A stretch of 64,000 nt of DNA from Rothia kristinae NBRC 15354 (GTDB taxonomy: Bacteria > Actinomycetota > Actinomycetes > Actinomycetales > Micrococcaceae). The stretch covers positions 186,001 through 250,000 of the forward strand of contig NZ_BCSM01000002.1 in assembly GCF_001570865.1 (NCBI RefSeq), read 5' to 3'. Shown here piece by piece: positions 15,568 through 26,025 of the stretch (positions within the stretch are counted from its first letter, which is position 1; every line of letters starts with the position of its first letter). The notes below the pieces were generated by a model. That model ran no database searches. It had not been told where the DNA came from and saw nothing but the letters and a program-made list of their open reading frames with translations. The position numbers and the translations under genes were made by a program.

Positions 15568-17730
15568 TCAGCCGCGGCGGCTGGCGCTCGGGCTGGGGGT
15601 CGCGCTCGCGGTGGGGGCGGCGTCCCCGGCCGGGCTGCGGTCCTCGGAGGAATCCTCTTCGGTGCTCTCCTCTGCAGCGGAGGCCGAGGCCGACGGCGTC
15701 GGGGAGGCCGTGCGGGTGGTGCCCGCCGGGCCCTGGGAGACGGTGATCGTGATCGTGGAGCCCTGGGCCACCGCGGTCTCGGCGGCGGCCGACTGCCTGA
15801 TCACCGTGCCGGCCGGCTGGCTGGAGTGCTCCGTCTCGATCTGGGTGCTCAGCAGCACGTCCTTGTCCGTCAGGGCCGCGACCGCCTGATCGCGGGTCAG
15901 CCCCACCAGCTGCGGCACCGCCACCTTGCCGTCGGAGAGCACGAGGTTCACGGTGGATCCGTTGGCCACCTGCTGCCCCTGCGCCGGATCCGTGTCCACG
16001 ACCATGCCGGCCGGGATGGACGGATGGTGCACGGTCTTCGTGGACCCGGCCACCAGCCCCATCTTCTCCAGCTGGGAGCGCACGTACGCCTCGGACTGCC
16101 CGGCGAAGTCCGTCGGGATCGTCAGGTTCGCCGGGCCCTCGGAGACGACCAGGGTGACGGTGGAGTCCTTCTCCACCTGCGTGCCCTCCCGCGGGTCCGT
16201 CTTGATCGCGGAGCCGGAGGGGATGGAGTCGTCGTACTCCTTCTTGACCGTGACCTTCAGGCCCTCGTTGCGCAGGGACTCCTCGGCCTGGTCCTGGGCG
16301 ACGTTGCGCACCGCCGGGACGTCCACGTACACGGGCTTGTTCAGCTCGTGGCTGTAGTACAGCCAGGCCCCGGCCGCGGTGGCCGCCAGCAGCAGGATCA
16401 CCAGTCCGAGGATGGTGTTCTTCCATGCCGCACGACGTCGGCGCTTCGCGGCCACGGCCTCGTTGCGCTCGTTCTCGTACAGCTCGTCCTCGGAGTACTC
16501 GTCCTGGGCCTGCGGGAAGAACCCGGAGACCCCGGCCTCCTCCAGCTGCGGCTGCTCGCCGGTGGCGGTGGTGTACGGGTCGTCCACGGTCTCCATGCTG
16601 GTGCTGTCCGGGCCGTACCCGCCGGCGGTCTGATCGTGGGCTCGACCGCCGTAGGCCGCGGCCGCGGCGAGCCCCGCGGCGGCCGCACCGGCCCCGGCGC
16701 CGTGGGCCCCGGCGGCGTCGGCGGAGGCGCCCGGGGCGCGCACCACCAGTCCGCGGGCCGCGTTGTCCAGGGCCCAGCGGAAGTCCTCGGCGGACTGGAA
16801 GCGATCCGCGCGGGTCTTCTGCAGGGCCGTGAGCACCACCTCGTCCAGGGCCTCGGAGACCTCGGGGCGGTGGGTGCTGGGCAGCTCGGGCCGCTCCGTC
16901 AGGTGCTGGCCGGCCACCTCCACGCTGGTGGTCCCGTCGAAGGGCGGGCGCCCGGCGAGCATCTGGTACAGCACCACGCCCACTGAGTACAGGTCCGTGC
17001 GCGCGTCCACGACGGCGCCGCGGGCCTGCTCGGGGGCGATGTACCGGGCGGTGCCCATGATCGTGTGCGTCTCGGTCAGCGGGGTCGCCGTCTCCGTGAG
17101 GGCGCGGGCGATCCCGAAGTCCATGACCTTGATGCGGGAGGGCCGCCCGAGGGACTCATCCTCCTCGTCCCGGTCCAGGACCATGACGTTGGCCGGCTTG
17201 ATGTCCCGGTGGATCACCCCGTGCTCGTGGCTGTAGGCCAGCGCATCCAGGATGTCCTCGGCGTAGCTCACGGCGTCATCCAGGCTCAGCTCGCCCTGCT
17301 CGGCCAGCAGGTCCTTCAGCGTCGTTCCCCGCAGGCGCTCCATGACGATGTACGGGACCTGCGCGGCCCCGTCCCCGGCATCCAGGGCGACGGTCGGGTC
17401 GCCCTCCAGCTCGGGCTTCAGCGCCGGCATGGGAGCGGTGGCCTGGGGATCCCCGTCATCCCGGGACTCCTCGTCCAGCGGGGCGAAGGCCCCGGTGTCG
17501 TACACGGCGACGATGCACGGGTGGTTCAGGGAGGCCACGGCCTCCGCCTCCCGCTGGAAGCGGGCACGGAAGGTCGGGTCCTTCGCGTGCTCGGGGCGCA
17601 GCACCTTGATGGCCACCTGCCGGCCCAGGCGCGTGTCCTCGGCGGCGTAGACGGTGGCCATCCCCCCGGAGCCGATGACGTCGTGCAGCTCGTAGCGGGA
17701 ATCGAGAATGCGGGGAACGCGCTGGTTCAT
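15568..17730 (-). CDS. pknB: PASTA-domain Ser/Thr protein kinase PknB
   Basis: A 720-residue transmembrane kinase that senses muropeptides or lipid II and controls growth and division. The kinase domain is at about 10-275: glycine loop IGSGGMATVYAAED, Lys in VAIKVL, catalytic HRDIKPANVM and DFGIARAL, separated by a short acidic insertion, and activation-loop THTIMGTARYIAPEQ. A juxtamembrane linker rich in Ala and Gly follows, one membrane segment (ILGLVILLLAATAAGAWLYY) and three PASTA repeats starting at about VDVPAVRN, LTIPTDFAG and VAVPQLVG. The end is Ser/Thr/Pro-rich. It is the last gene of the fhaA-to-pknB operon, 7 bases after pknA. Confidence 0.94.
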   Translation of the reverse strand: MNQRVPRILDSRYELHDVIGSGGMATVYAAEDTRLGRQVAIKVLRPEHAKDPTFRARFQREAEAVASLNHPCIVAVYDTGAFAPLDEESRDDGDPQATAPMPALKPELEGDPTVALDAGDGAAQVPYIVMERLRGTTLKDLLAEQGELSLDDAVSYAEDILDALAYSHEHGVIHRDIKPANVMVLDRDEEDESLGRPSRIKVMDFGIARALTETATPLTETHTIMGTARYIAPEQARGAVVDARTDLYSVGVVLYQMLAGRPPFDGTTSVEVAGQHLTERPELPSTHRPEVSEALDEVVLTALQKTRADRFQSAEDFRWALDNAARGLVVRAPGASADAAGAHGAGAGAAAAGLAAAAAYGGRAHDQTAGGYGPDSTSMETVDDPYTTATGEQPQLEEAGVSGFFPQAQDEYSEDELYENERNEAVAAKRRRRAAWKNTILGLVILLLAATAAGAWLYYSHELNKPVYVDVPAVRNVAQDQAEESLRNEGLKVTVKKEYDDSIPSGSAIKTDPREGTQVEKDSTVTLVVSEGPANLTIPTDFAGQSEAYVRSQLEKMGLVAGSTKTVHHPSIPAGMVVDTDPAQGQQVANGSTVNLVLSDGKVAVPQLVGLTRDQAVAALTDKDVLLSTQIETEHSSQPAGTVIRQSAAAETAVAQGSTITITVSQGPAGTTRTASPTPSASASAAEESTEEDSSEDRSPAGDAAPTASATPSPSASRRG

Positions 17731-17737
17731 GGGTGCA

Positions 17738-19525
17738 TCATCCGTCAGTGTCCTGGGAGGCCTGCTCGGTGGGGGTCGGGCTCGGGGAGGCCGAGGGGGA
17801 GGTGGAACGCTGGTCGGAGCCGGAGTCCTGATCCGAGCCGCCGGAGTCCCGGGAGGAGGAGCCGGTGGAGACGTACACGTCCACGCTCGAGCCCACCTCC
17901 ACGGTGCTGCCCGCCGACGGGCTGGTGCGGATGACCTTGCCGGAGCCCACGCTGTCCGAAGCCTCGTCGTGGCGGGTCACGTTGACCCCCTCGGAGGTGA
18001 TCTCATCGATCACGGTGTCCGCGTCCCGGCCCTCCATGCTGGAGGGCAGGGTCACCGAGCCGGGTCCGGTGGAGTAGGTGACGGTCACGTCCGAGCCCAC
18101 CGCCAGCTGGCCCTCGGGGGAGACGCTGAGCACCGTGTTGGCGTCCTGGTCGGAGCGCTGGCCGGAGGACTTCACGCTCAGCCCCTTCCCGGACAGCTCC
18201 GAGACGACGACGTCGAGCTTGCGGCCCTCGTAGTCCGAGGAGCGCACCTGCACGGTCTGCTGCCCCGAGCTGCTCTCCTGGGCCTGGGTGGGCTCGGCGG
18301 AGGCGGAGGTGACCGTGCCCTGGGTGGGCTGGGTGCCCGGGTCGTCGTCGCCGCTGGCCCCGTTGGTCAGCAGCAGGGCCACGCCGACGGCGATCGCGAC
18401 GATCAGCACCAGCAGGGGCACGAGCCACCGCCAGGGCCCCCGTCGCTTCCCGTCCTTGCCGGAGGCCGTCGAGCCGGGACCGTCGTAGCCGCCCTGGTAC
18501 TCCAGGGAGCGCGGCTGCTGATCCACCGCCGGCAGGGAGGCGGTGCTCGGATGGGTCGCGGCACCGGCCGCGGCCCCGGACCCGAAGGTGCGGGTGGGGG
18601 CGTCCCCGAGGGCCTCGGTGGGGTCCGTCATCGCCTGGGTGGGATCCTCGGAGCCCAGGTCCAGGTACGGGGCGAGCCCCGGCACGGACTTCACGGCCGC
18701 CCGCAGGTCGTTGCGGCGGATCGAGTCCACGGCGCTGGCCAGGGTGGTCGCGTTCTCCGGGCGCTGCGCGGGGTCCTTGGACAGCAGGCACATGATCAGC
18801 GCCTGCGCCGGGACCGGCACCGTCTTGGGCAGCGGCGGCGGCGGATCGTTCACTTGGGCCAGGGCGATGGCGATCTGGGACTCCCCGGTGAAGGGGCGCT
18901 TGCCGGCCAGGCACTCGTAGCCGATGACGCCCAGGGAGTACAGGTCCGAGGCGGCGGTGGCGGTCTGGCCGGTGGCCTGCTCCGGGGCGAGGTACTGGGC
19001 GGTGCCCATGACCTGGCCGGTGGCGGTCAGCGGGACCTGGTCGGCCAGGCGGGCGATGCCGAAGTCCGTGACCTTGATGCGGTTGTCCGGGGTGATGAGG
19101 ATGTTGCCGGGCTTCACGTCCCGGTGCACCAGGCCCTGCGCGTGGGCCGCGGCCAGGGCGCGGGCGGTCTGGGCGATGATGTTCAGCACCCGATCCGCCG
19201 GCAGGGTCTTCTCCCGCTCGATGATGTTGGACAGCGGCTCGCCCGGCACCAGCTCCATGACCAGATACGCGGAGCCGTCCTCCTCGCCGTAGTCGAAGAC
19301 GTTGGCGACGCCGGGGTGGTTCAGCAGGGCGGTGTGCCGGGCCTCGGCGCGGAAGCGCTCCAGGAAGCCCGGATCCCCGGTGTATTCCTCTTTGAGGATC
19401 TTCACGGCGACGGTCCGGCCGAGGACCTTGTCCTTGGCCTTCCAGACCTCGCCCATGCCGCCCACGGCGATGCGCTCGGTCAGCCCGTAGCGACCACCCA
19501 GGGTCGTGGATGATGAGGGCCTCAC
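17738..19525 (-). CDS. pknA: Ser/Thr protein kinase PknA, with PASTA repeats
   Basis: A 595-residue kinase, partner of PknB in controlling peptidoglycan synthesis and cell shape. Motifs: [13 protein letters not shown] loop, [31 protein letters not shown], then [15 protein letters not shown]. After a linker and one membrane segment ([19 protein letters not shown]) the outside part carries two PASTA-like repeats ([32 protein letters not shown]) and a Ser/Asp-rich tail. Mycobacterial PknA lacks PASTA repeats, so this is a PASTA-bearing paralogue, as in other Micrococcales. GTG 19525 overlaps the pbpA stop by 4 bases (GTGA). Confidence 0.92.
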   Translation of the reverse strand: MRPSSSTTLGGRYGLTERIAVGGMGEVWKAKDKVLGRTVAVKILKEEYTGDPGFLERFRAEARHTALLNHPGVANVFDYGEEDGSAYLVMELVPGEPLSNIIEREKTLPADRVLNIIAQTARALAAAHAQGLVHRDVKPGNILITPDNRIKVTDFGIARLADQVPLTATGQVMGTAQYLAPEQATGQTATAASDLYSLGVIGYECLAGKRPFTGESQIAIALAQVNDPPPPLPKTVPVPAQALIMCLLSKDPAQRPENATTLASAVDSIRRNDLRAAVKSVPGLAPYLDLGSEDPTQAMTDPTEALGDAPTRTFGSGAAAGAATHPSTASLPAVDQQPRSLEYQGGYDGPGSTASGKDGKRRGPWRWLVPLLVLIVAIAVGVALLLTNGASGDDDPGTQPTQGTVTSASAEPTQAQESSSGQQTVQVRSSDYEGRKLDVVVSELSGKGLSVKSSGQRSDQDANTVLSVSPEGQLAVGSDVTVTYSTGPGSVTLPSSMEGRDADTVIDEITSEGVNVTRHDEASDSVGSGKVIRTSPSAGSTVEVGSSVDVYVSTGSSSRDSGGSDQDSGSDQRSTSPSASPSPTPTEQASQDTDG

Positions 19526-20964
19526 TTGTCCAACACCGCCTCAAAGATCTTCTGTGCGCCGGGCGAGGTCAGCTGCGCGCCCGTCGTCGCATCTACGTCT
19601 TCATAGACAATAGCAACCGCAACCTGGGGATCGTCGGCCGGAGCGAAGCCGGTGAACCAGGCGTCGTTGAGCCCGTCCTGTCCGGTCTCCGCGGTGCCCG
19701 TCTTCCCGGCCACCTCCACCCCGGGGACCTTGGCCCCGGAGGCGATGCCGTCGTCCACGTCGTTGACCATCCACTCCTTGATCTGCTGGGCCACCGGAGC
19801 CGTCGTGGAGCGGCGCAGCTGCTGGGCCTTGAAGTCGTACAGGGTGGACAGGCTGGAGGAGCGGACCTTGCTGACCAGGGTCGGCTTCATCTGCACGCCG
19901 TCGTTGGCGATCGCCGAGGACATCATCGCGACCTGCAGCGGGGTGGTGCGCACGTCGTACTGCCCGATCGAGGCCATCGCCAGCTGGGAGCCGTTCATGT
20001 TCTGCGGGAACGTCGAGGAGGTGACCTCCTGCGGGATGCCCAGCTGCTGGCCGTAGCCGAACTTCTCCGCGGCCTCCTGCATCCGCTGCTGGCCCAGCTT
20101 CATGCCGATCTGGGCGAAGGGCACGTTGCAGGACTGCGCCAGCGCCCACTCGATGGTCGCCTCCGAGCGGGTGTGGCACTGGCCGTTGACGTAGTTGGGC
20201 AGGGTCGTGGTGGAATCCGGCAGGGTCAGGTTCTGCGGGTTGGGGATCACCGAGTCCTTGTCGTACTCCCCGGACTCCAAGGCGGCGGCGGCGTCGATGA
20301 TCTTGAACGTGGACCCGGGGGCGTACAGGTCCCCGCCGATCGCCCGGTTGGCCAGGGGCTTGTCCGGGTTCCCGTTGAGCTCGTTGTACGCGGCGATCGT
20401 GGACTTGGAATCGTGGGAGGACAGCGCGTTGGCGTCGTAGGAGGGGCTGGAGGCCATCGCGAGGATCTTCCCCGTCTTCGGCTCCATCGCCACGATCGCC
20501 CCGCGGTGGCCCTGCAGCAGCTGCGTGGACAGCTTCTGCAGGTTGGCGTCCAGGGTCAGCTCCACGGAGGCGCCCCGGGCCTGCTGTCCGGAGAAGATCC
20601 GGGAGATGCGGTCGTAGAACTGGGAGTCCGAGTCCCCGGACAGCTCCTGGTCCATGGCCTGCTCGATCCCGGTGGCGCCGTACACCAGGGAGAAGTAGCC
20701 GGTGACATCCGAGTAGGTCTCGGAGTCGGCATAGACCCGCTGGTAGTTGAAGCCGTCCTTGGATGGCTGGGAGGAGGCGATCTCCTGCCCCCCGACGAGG
20801 ATCGGGCCGCGGGCGGAGCCGTACTCGTCATACAGGCGCCGGGAGTTCCAGGCGCTGGCCTCCAGGGAGTCGGCGCCGAAGAACTGGACGTAGGTCAGGG
20901 AGCCCAGCAGCAGCACGAACACCCCGGCCACGGCCAGCCAGGTGCGGCGGATCGCTTGGTTCAT
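19522..20964 (-). CDS. pbpA: Penicillin-binding protein PbpA (class B transpeptidase)
   Basis: A 480-residue bifactor PBP that cross-links peptidoglycan with a RodA/FtsW glycosyltransferase. N-terminal membrane anchor ([22 protein letters not shown]), then a dimerisation region, then the transpeptidase domain with SxxK motif APGSTFKI, SxN motif AQSCNVPF and KTG motif VAGKTGTAE. Length and motif spacing match actinobacterial PbpA. The start overlaps the rodA stop by 4 bases and the end overlaps pknA by 4 bases, so translation is coupled along the operon. Confidence 0.95.
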   Translation of the reverse strand: MNQAIRRTWLAVAGVFVLLLGSLTYVQFFGADSLEASAWNSRRLYDEYGSARGPILVGGQEIASSQPSKDGFNYQRVYADSETYSDVTGYFSLVYGATGIEQAMDQELSGDSDSQFYDRISRIFSGQQARGASVELTLDANLQKLSTQLLQGHRGAIVAMEPKTGKILAMASSPSYDANALSSHDSKSTIAAYNELNGNPDKPLANRAIGGDLYAPGSTFKIIDAAAALESGEYDKDSVIPNPQNLTLPDSTTTLPNYVNGQCHTRSEATIEWALAQSCNVPFAQIGMKLGQQRMQEAAEKFGYGQQLGIPQEVTSSTFPQNMNGSQLAMASIGQYDVRTTPLQVAMMSSAIANDGVQMKPTLVSKVRSSSLSTLYDFKAQQLRRSTTAPVAQQIKEWMVNDVDDGIASGAKVPGVEVAGKTGTAETGQDGLNDAWFTGFAPADDPQVAVAIVYEDVDATTGAQLTSPGAQKIFEAVLDK

Positions 20965-22496
20965 CGACGGTCTCCATCCGGTTGCGGGGAGGTGGTGGGG
21001 TCAGCGCCGCGGGAGTCTGTGCGGGTCCGGCCCAGGTGGGAGATCGCCGCGGTGGCCCCGAGCTCCTCGGCGGTGACGGCGGGGCGCCCCTGCTCCTCCG
21101 ACGCCGGGTCGGCGGCGTCGTCGACCACCCGCGGGGCGCGGGCGGAGTGGGAGATCGCCAACAGCAGGCCCACGATCACCCAGTTGGCCAGCAGCGAGGA
21201 GCCGCCGGCGGACATGAACGGGGTGGTCAGCCCGGTCAGGGGGATCAGTCGGGAGACCCCGCCGACGACGACGAACAGCTGCAGCACCATGACCGCGGAC
21301 AGCCCCGCCGCCAGCAGCTTCCCGAAGGTGTCCGGGGTGCCCAGAGCCGCGCGCAGCCCGCGGGTGGCCAGCAGGAAGAACAGCATGAGCACCGCGCCCA
21401 GCCCGAGCAGGCCCAGCTCCTCCCCGATGAGGGAGACGATCATGTCCGAGTTGGCGAAGGGCACCAGGTCCGGGCGACCGTTGCCCAGGCCGCGCCCGAA
21501 CAGCCCGCCCGAGGCCAGGCCGAACAGGCCCTGCACCACCTGGCTGGAGCCGCCGAACTCCCGGTTGTACACCTCCGGGTCGAAGGCGTGCACCCAGGAG
21601 TCGATGCGCACGGTCACGTGGCCCATGGTCCGGTAGGCGAAGACCCCGCCCACGGCCACCAGCACCAGCCCGATGCCGACCCACGTCAGGGAGTTCGTGG
21701 CCAGGTACAGCATCGCCAGGAACAGTCCGAAGAACAGGATCGCGGAGCCCAGATCGTGCTGCATGACCAGCACCCCGATGCTGACCAGCCAGGCCACGAG
21801 CATCGGCGCGAAGTCCCGGAACCGGGGCAGGCGCACCGGGCCGATGCGCCGACCGGCCAGCAGCAGCAGGTCCCGGTTGGCGGAGAGGTACCCGGCGAAG
21901 AACACGGCCAGGGTGATCTTGGCGATCTCCCCCGGCTGGAAGGTGCGCCCGCCCAGGGAGATCCAGATGCGCGCCCCGTTGATCTCCTGCCCCAGCCCCG
22001 GCACCAGGGGCAGCAGGAGCAGCACCACGGAGGCCGCCAGGCAGATGTAGGTGATCCGGCGCAGCACCCGGTGATCGGTGAGGAACCACACCGTGCCCGC
22101 GCAGACCACCATCCCCAGTCCCGACCAGACCGTCTGGGAGCCGATGACCTTGGCGGAGGTGGTCAGGCCCACCCGGTAGATCAGGGCCAGCCCGATCCCG
22201 TTCAGCGCGACGGCGATGGGCAGGATGAACGGGTCCGCGTACTTGGCCTTGGCGCGCAGGATCACGTGGATCACCAGGGAGCCGACCACCAGCACGACGG
22301 CGGCCGAGACGATGCGATGGTCCAGGGACTCGGCCAGCTCCAGGTCCACCAGGCACATCCCGCCGATGCCGATGACCCAGGAGAGCACCAGCAGGAGCAG
22401 CTCGATCAGCCGCCGCGGGCGCGGTGGACGCGAGGGGGTGCCGGAGTCCGGATCTTCGCCCGCGCGGGGGCTCGGGGCTGCGGTCATCGCGTTCAC
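20961..22496 (-). CDS. rodA: FtsW/RodA/SpoVE-family SEDS glycosyltransferase
   Basis: A 511-residue SEDS protein polymerising lipid II with its PBP partner PbpA. It has about 12 membrane segments; conserved stretches include LALIYRVGL, FQPGEIAKITLAVFFAGYL, QHDLGSAILFFGLFLAMLY, FGRGLGNGRPDLVPFANSDMIVSLIGEELG and PLTGLTTPFMSAGGSSLLANW. The short N-terminal (Pro/Arg-rich) and C-terminal tails are cytoplasmic. Neighbours pstP and pbpA overlap it by 4 bases each. The link to pbpA rather than ftsI and mur genes is why I call it RodA rather than FtsW. Confidence 0.93.
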   Translation of the reverse strand: MNAMTAAPSPRAGEDPDSGTPSRPPRPRRLIELLLLVLSWVIGIGGMCLVDLELAESLDHRIVSAAVVLVVGSLVIHVILRAKAKYADPFILPIAVALNGIGLALIYRVGLTTSAKVIGSQTVWSGLGMVVCAGTVWFLTDHRVLRRITYICLAASVVLLLLPLVPGLGQEINGARIWISLGGRTFQPGEIAKITLAVFFAGYLSANRDLLLLAGRRIGPVRLPRFRDFAPMLVAWLVSIGVLVMQHDLGSAILFFGLFLAMLYLATNSLTWVGIGLVLVAVGGVFAYRTMGHVTVRIDSWVHAFDPEVYNREFGGSSQVVQGLFGLASGGLFGRGLGNGRPDLVPFANSDMIVSLIGEELGLLGLGAVLMLFFLLATRGLRAALGTPDTFGKLLAAGLSAVMVLQLFVVVGGVSRLIPLTGLTTPFMSAGGSSLLANWVIVGLLLAISHSARAPRVVDDAADPASEEQGRPAVTAEELGATAAISHLGRTRTDSRGADPTTSPQPDGDRR

Positions 22497-24319
22497 GGGC
22501 GCTCACCGTCCGTCCGGGAGGGGCTGGCGGAGGAGGAAGGGGACGAGGGCGCGGTGGAGACCGTGCCCTGCGGGGCGGGGGAGGCGGAGGGCTTCGCGGC
22601 ACCGGAGGCCTCCTGCCGCAGGTCCCCCACGATCTGATCCGCCTCCGCGCGGGAGCTGGCGGCGATGCCCGCGCGCACCCGGGACTGGTCGTAGTCCGGC
22701 AGATCCGCGACCAGCACGTCGCTGCGCTGCTCGAGGTCGTCCAGGTGGATCGGACCCAGGGACTGATCCACGCCGCGGTACACCGCGACGTGGCCCTCGG
22801 ACTCGCCGACGTAGTACTGCTGGCTGACCCAGTGCAGCACGGCCCACGCCGCCCCCACCACCAGCACCAGAGCGAAGGCGGCGATGAACAGGGGCAGCAC
22901 CCAGCGGCGTCGGCGCCGGGAGGGGGTCTCCTCCACGAGTCCCTCCGGCAGCTCCTCACCCGGGGCGGCCGCGGTGGCCTGGGCCAGGCTGGCCCGACGC
23001 TGCACGGTCACCTCCGCGACGGCGGGGATCGCACCGGTGCGGGTGGCCTCCGAGGCCGCTCCCACCAGCACGTGCGGGCGCTCGGCTAGCTCGGTGCGCA
23101 GCGCCGAGGCGGAGCTGAGCTCCTGGGTGCCGGCATCCTCCAGGTCCATCCCGGAGCGCTGGGTCATGGCGTTGAGCACGCCGTCGGAGAAGGAGTCGCC
23201 CTGCCACGCGCCGTGGCGCAGGGTGTGCCGGACCATCGCTCCGTGCTCGCGGGGCAGGCGACGACGCCACGGGGCCACCCGGCGCAGGGGCCGGGCCTGC
23301 TCGGGTCCGCCGGGCTGGGCATCGGCCTGCTGCGCGTCGGTGTCGGGGGTCTCTTCCGCGGTCTCCGGGTCCTCGCGCTCGGCGGGGTCCCCGCTCGGCT
23401 GCTCGCCTGAGTGCTCGACCGGCTGCTCGGCCGGCGGACGGGCGGTGTCGGTCGCGGCGTCCTCGGCGGGCGAGTCCGGAGCCCGCCGGTCCGCGTCCAC
23501 GGGCGGGCTGGAACGCAGGGTGCGGGTGGTCGCGGTGGGCAGCGCCGGGGCATCCTGGGCGGGCAGGCGGCTGGTCGTGGGCTGCGTGGCATCCGGGTCC
23601 GGGATGACCTCCACGATCGCCACGGTCACGTTGTCCGGGGCGCCGCCGTCCAGGGTCCGCTCGATCAGGGTGCGGCAGATCCGGTCCAGGTCCTCGCCGC
23701 CGGCTAGGGCCGCGCGGATCTCCTCCTCCGGCACGACGCCGGAGAGCCCGTCCGAGCACAGCAGCCACCGGTCCCCCGGGACGGCGTCCACCCGCAGCAG
23801 CTCCAGCTCGGGGGAGGCGTCGGTGTCCCCGAGGACCCGCATGACCACGTTCTTGTGAGGGTGGTGCTCGGCCTCCTCCGGGCGGATGCGGCCCTCCTCC
23901 ACGAGGCGCTGCACGAAGGTGTGGTCCGTGGTGACCTGCTCGAAGTCCTCCCCGCGCAGCCGGTACGCCCGGGAGTCCCCGATGTGGGCGACCTCGATCT
24001 GGTCCCCGTCCACCAGCAGCGCGGTGCAGGTGGTGCCCATCCCCGCCAGCAGCGGGTTCAGCTCCACCAGCTGGTTGAGGATGATGTTGGCGGTCTGGAT
24101 CTCATCGGCCAGGTACGTTCCGGCGGAGCCGTGGTAGCCCGGGTGGTCCAGGGGGGTCAGGTCCAGCACGGTGGCGGCGGAGGCGACGTTGCCGCCGACG
24201 TGCCCGCCCATCCCGTCCGCGACTACGACGAGGTAGCGCCCCGTGTAGGCGGAGTCGTCGTTCTTGGACCGCACCCGACCCGTGTCCGAGGCGGCGGCGT
24301 AGCGGAAGGCGATGCTCAT
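22493..24319 (-). CDS. pstP: PP2C-type Ser/Thr phosphatase PstP
   Basis: A 608-residue membrane phosphatase that reverses PknA/PknB phosphorylation. The PP2C domain (about 1-240) has SKNDDSAYTG, VADGMGGHVGG, HIGDSRAYRLR, CSDGLSGVVPEEEI and PDNVTVAIVEV, with the metal-binding Asp residues in place. A roughly 190-residue linker rich in Glu, Asp, Gln and Pro follows, longer than usual for the family. Then come one membrane segment (VLPLFIAAFALVLVVGAAWAVL) and a small extracytoplasmic domain (YYVGESEGHVAVYRGV) ending in a Ser/Pro tail. Overlaps rodA by 4 bases; fhaB ends 5 bases before it. Confidence 0.94.
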   Translation of the reverse strand: MSIAFRYAAASDTGRVRSKNDDSAYTGRYLVVVADGMGGHVGGNVASAATVLDLTPLDHPGYHGSAGTYLADEIQTANIILNQLVELNPLLAGMGTTCTALLVDGDQIEVAHIGDSRAYRLRGEDFEQVTTDHTFVQRLVEEGRIRPEEAEHHPHKNVVMRVLGDTDASPELELLRVDAVPGDRWLLCSDGLSGVVPEEEIRAALAGGEDLDRICRTLIERTLDGGAPDNVTVAIVEVIPDPDATQPTTSRLPAQDAPALPTATTRTLRSSPPVDADRRAPDSPAEDAATDTARPPAEQPVEHSGEQPSGDPAEREDPETAEETPDTDAQQADAQPGGPEQARPLRRVAPWRRRLPREHGAMVRHTLRHGAWQGDSFSDGVLNAMTQRSGMDLEDAGTQELSSASALRTELAERPHVLVGAASEATRTGAIPAVAEVTVQRRASLAQATAAAPGEELPEGLVEETPSRRRRRWVLPLFIAAFALVLVVGAAWAVLHWVSQQYYVGESEGHVAVYRGVDQSLGPIHLDDLEQRSDVLVADLPDYDQSRVRAGIAASSRAEADQIVGDLRQEASGAAKPSASPAPQGTVSTAPSSPSSSASPSRTDGERP

Positions 24320-24324
24320 GGGCC

Positions 24325-24843
24325 TCAGGCTCTCAGCTCCAGCACGGTGCGCCCCACGGTGAACGGCTCCCCGGGTTCCAGACGGGCGGTGCGGCTCAGG
24401 CGCTGATCGCCCACGAAAGTTCCGTTGGTGGAGCCGAGGTCCTCGAGGAACCAGCGGGAGCCCTGCGGGAACAGGCGGGCGTGGTGCCCGGAGCAGTAGT
24501 CATCCTGCAGGGTCACGGTGCAGTCCGGGGCCCGTCCCAGCAGCACCGGGCCGTGCCCGAGGGCCGCGACCCGCCCGGCCTCCGGGCCGTCCACGATCAC
24601 CAGCTGGCCCGGCAGCTGGGGGGCCGGGGGCATCTGCTGGCGGAATCCGGCGGACGCGGAGCTCTCCGCCGGGGGCGCGGCCTCGGCCGAGCGGGCGCGA
24701 CGGCGACCCGGCAGAGCGGTGAAGCGCACACCCTCCCCGACGCCGAGATCCCGCCGCTGAGCCGCGAGGATCACGAAGACGAAGACCCACAGCAGGGCCA
24801 GGAACCCGAAGCGCAGCAGGGTGACGGTCAGCTCTGAGGCCAT
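24325..24843 (-). CDS. fhaB: FHA-domain protein FhaB/FipA-like
   Basis: A 172-residue protein with one N-terminal membrane segment (LLRFGFLALLWVFVFVILA) and a C-terminal forkhead-associated domain (about 85-170) that binds phosphothreonine on kinase targets. The phosphopeptide-contact residues are seen in VLLGRAPDCTV, DDYCSGHHARLF and DLGSTNGTFVG. ATG 24843 is chosen because GAGGAG lies upstream and the product begins just before the membrane segment; it overlaps the end of fhaA by 16 bases. In mycobacteria FipA links PknA and FtsZ to division under oxidative stress. Confidence 0.93.
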   Translation of the reverse strand: MASELTVTLLRFGFLALLWVFVFVILAAQRRDLGVGEGVRFTALPGRRRARSAEAAPPAESSASAGFRQQMPPAPQLPGQLVIVDGPEAGRVAALGHGPVLLGRAPDCTVTLQDDYCSGHHARLFPQGSRWFLEDLGSTNGTFVGDQRLSRTARLEPGEPFTVGRTVLELRA

Positions 24844-25847
24844 GCGGTGCCACTCCTCGGGGTCAGCAGACGGAAGACGATCGTGGTCCTGCCCATTGTA
24901 ATGACGGACCCGTCCGTGAGCTCCCGTCGCCCCCGCAGCCGCTCCCCGTCCACGGTCGAGCCGTTGGTGGAGCCGAGGTCCACGGCGAGGTAGACCCCGT
25001 CCTGGTGGAGGATCTCCAGGTGGCGCCGGGAGACCCCGGTGTCCTCCACGGTGATGTCCGCCGTGGAGGAGCGGCCCAGGACGACCGACGGGGCCCGCAG
25101 GGTGAAGCGCTGCCCGTTGATGTCCAGGACGGGCTGCGGTCGGGGCGCCGCCTCCGGGTGCCGCACCGCACCGGCACCGGAGCGCCCCTCGGCAGCGGCG
25201 GCCTGGGCCCGGGCGGCACCCCGCCGAGAGCTGGGCACCCGCGGGGCGATGCGCGAGGAGCCGGTGGGCAGGGAGCCTGCCGCGGCCGCGGCCGCGGCGG
25301 CGGGGGCTGCCTCCGCGGGGATGGGCGCCCCGGCGTCGGGGGGCTGCGGGGCGCGACGCCGGTACTGGCCCTGATCCGAGGACGCGGTGCGCGTCCCGTC
25401 CTCGCGGGGGCGCGCGGCGGCCGGGCGGGGCCGACGCCGGTCCCGGGAGGCCTCCTGCGGGTGGCGCCCGGAGCGCTCCTGCCCGGAGGTCACCACGAAC
25501 TCGCCGGGACGCAGCTCGCCGGTGCGGTCCCGGGTGAAGCTCACCCGCACGGCCCCGCGCAGGGTGTAGCCCTGGGCGCGGGCGTGGCGGATCGCGACGT
25601 CGCACAGTTCCTCGGCGAGGTCCTGACCCCAGTCCTGGGCGCGGGGGAAGTCGGTCTCGGAGAACTCGATGACGAAGACGTTGGGGGCGATGGTGCGGCC
25701 CTCGGCGATCGCGTAGGCCTTGTTGTCCATCTCCGCGCGCAGGCGGCTGGCCAGGTCCACGGGCTCCAGGCGGTGCTTGGAGCCCGCGCTGAAGACTCCC
25801 CGCACGGCCTTCTCCAGGCCGCGCTCGATGTTCTCGATGACTCCCAT
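24828..25847 (-). CDS. fhaA: FHA-domain protein FhaA (DUF3662 + FHA)
   Basis: A 339-residue cytoplasmic adaptor of the PknA/PknB system. The N-terminal DUF3662 domain (about 1-130) reads MGVIENIERGLEKAV, then APNVFVIEFSETDFPRAQDW. A linker rich in Arg, Ala and Pro, with a run of about eight Ala residues, follows. The C-terminal FHA domain (about 245-330) has FTLRAPSVVLGRSSTAD, VSRRHLEI and LGSTNGSTVDG. In mycobacteria FhaA binds the pseudokinase MviN and regulates wall synthesis at poles and septum. ATG 25847 has a GAGGAGGA site. It is the first gene of the seven-gene signalling operon. Confidence 0.94.
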   Translation of the reverse strand: MGVIENIERGLEKAVRGVFSAGSKHRLEPVDLASRLRAEMDNKAYAIAEGRTIAPNVFVIEFSETDFPRAQDWGQDLAEELCDVAIRHARAQGYTLRGAVRVSFTRDRTGELRPGEFVVTSGQERSGRHPQEASRDRRRPRPAAARPREDGTRTASSDQGQYRRRAPQPPDAGAPIPAEAAPAAAAAAAAGSLPTGSSRIAPRVPSSRRGAARAQAAAAEGRSGAGAVRHPEAAPRPQPVLDINGQRFTLRAPSVVLGRSSTADITVEDTGVSRRHLEILHQDGVYLAVDLGSTNGSTVDGERLRGRRELTDGSVITMGRTTIVFRLLTPRSGTAWPQS

Positions 25848-26025
25848 TGAGTCCTCCTCGCTCCGGGCCGCCGTCGGGGGCGCCCTGCGCGGCGCAGGGC
25901 TCTCGCGGGCCTCGTCCCAGGATAGAGGAGACCGCGCCGCCCCGTGCCGGGACGGACCTGGGGATCCGCTGGGCGCGGGATGGTGCGGGCCGGGACGGGG
26001 GTGGCGCAGCTCATGCTCGCGCGGA

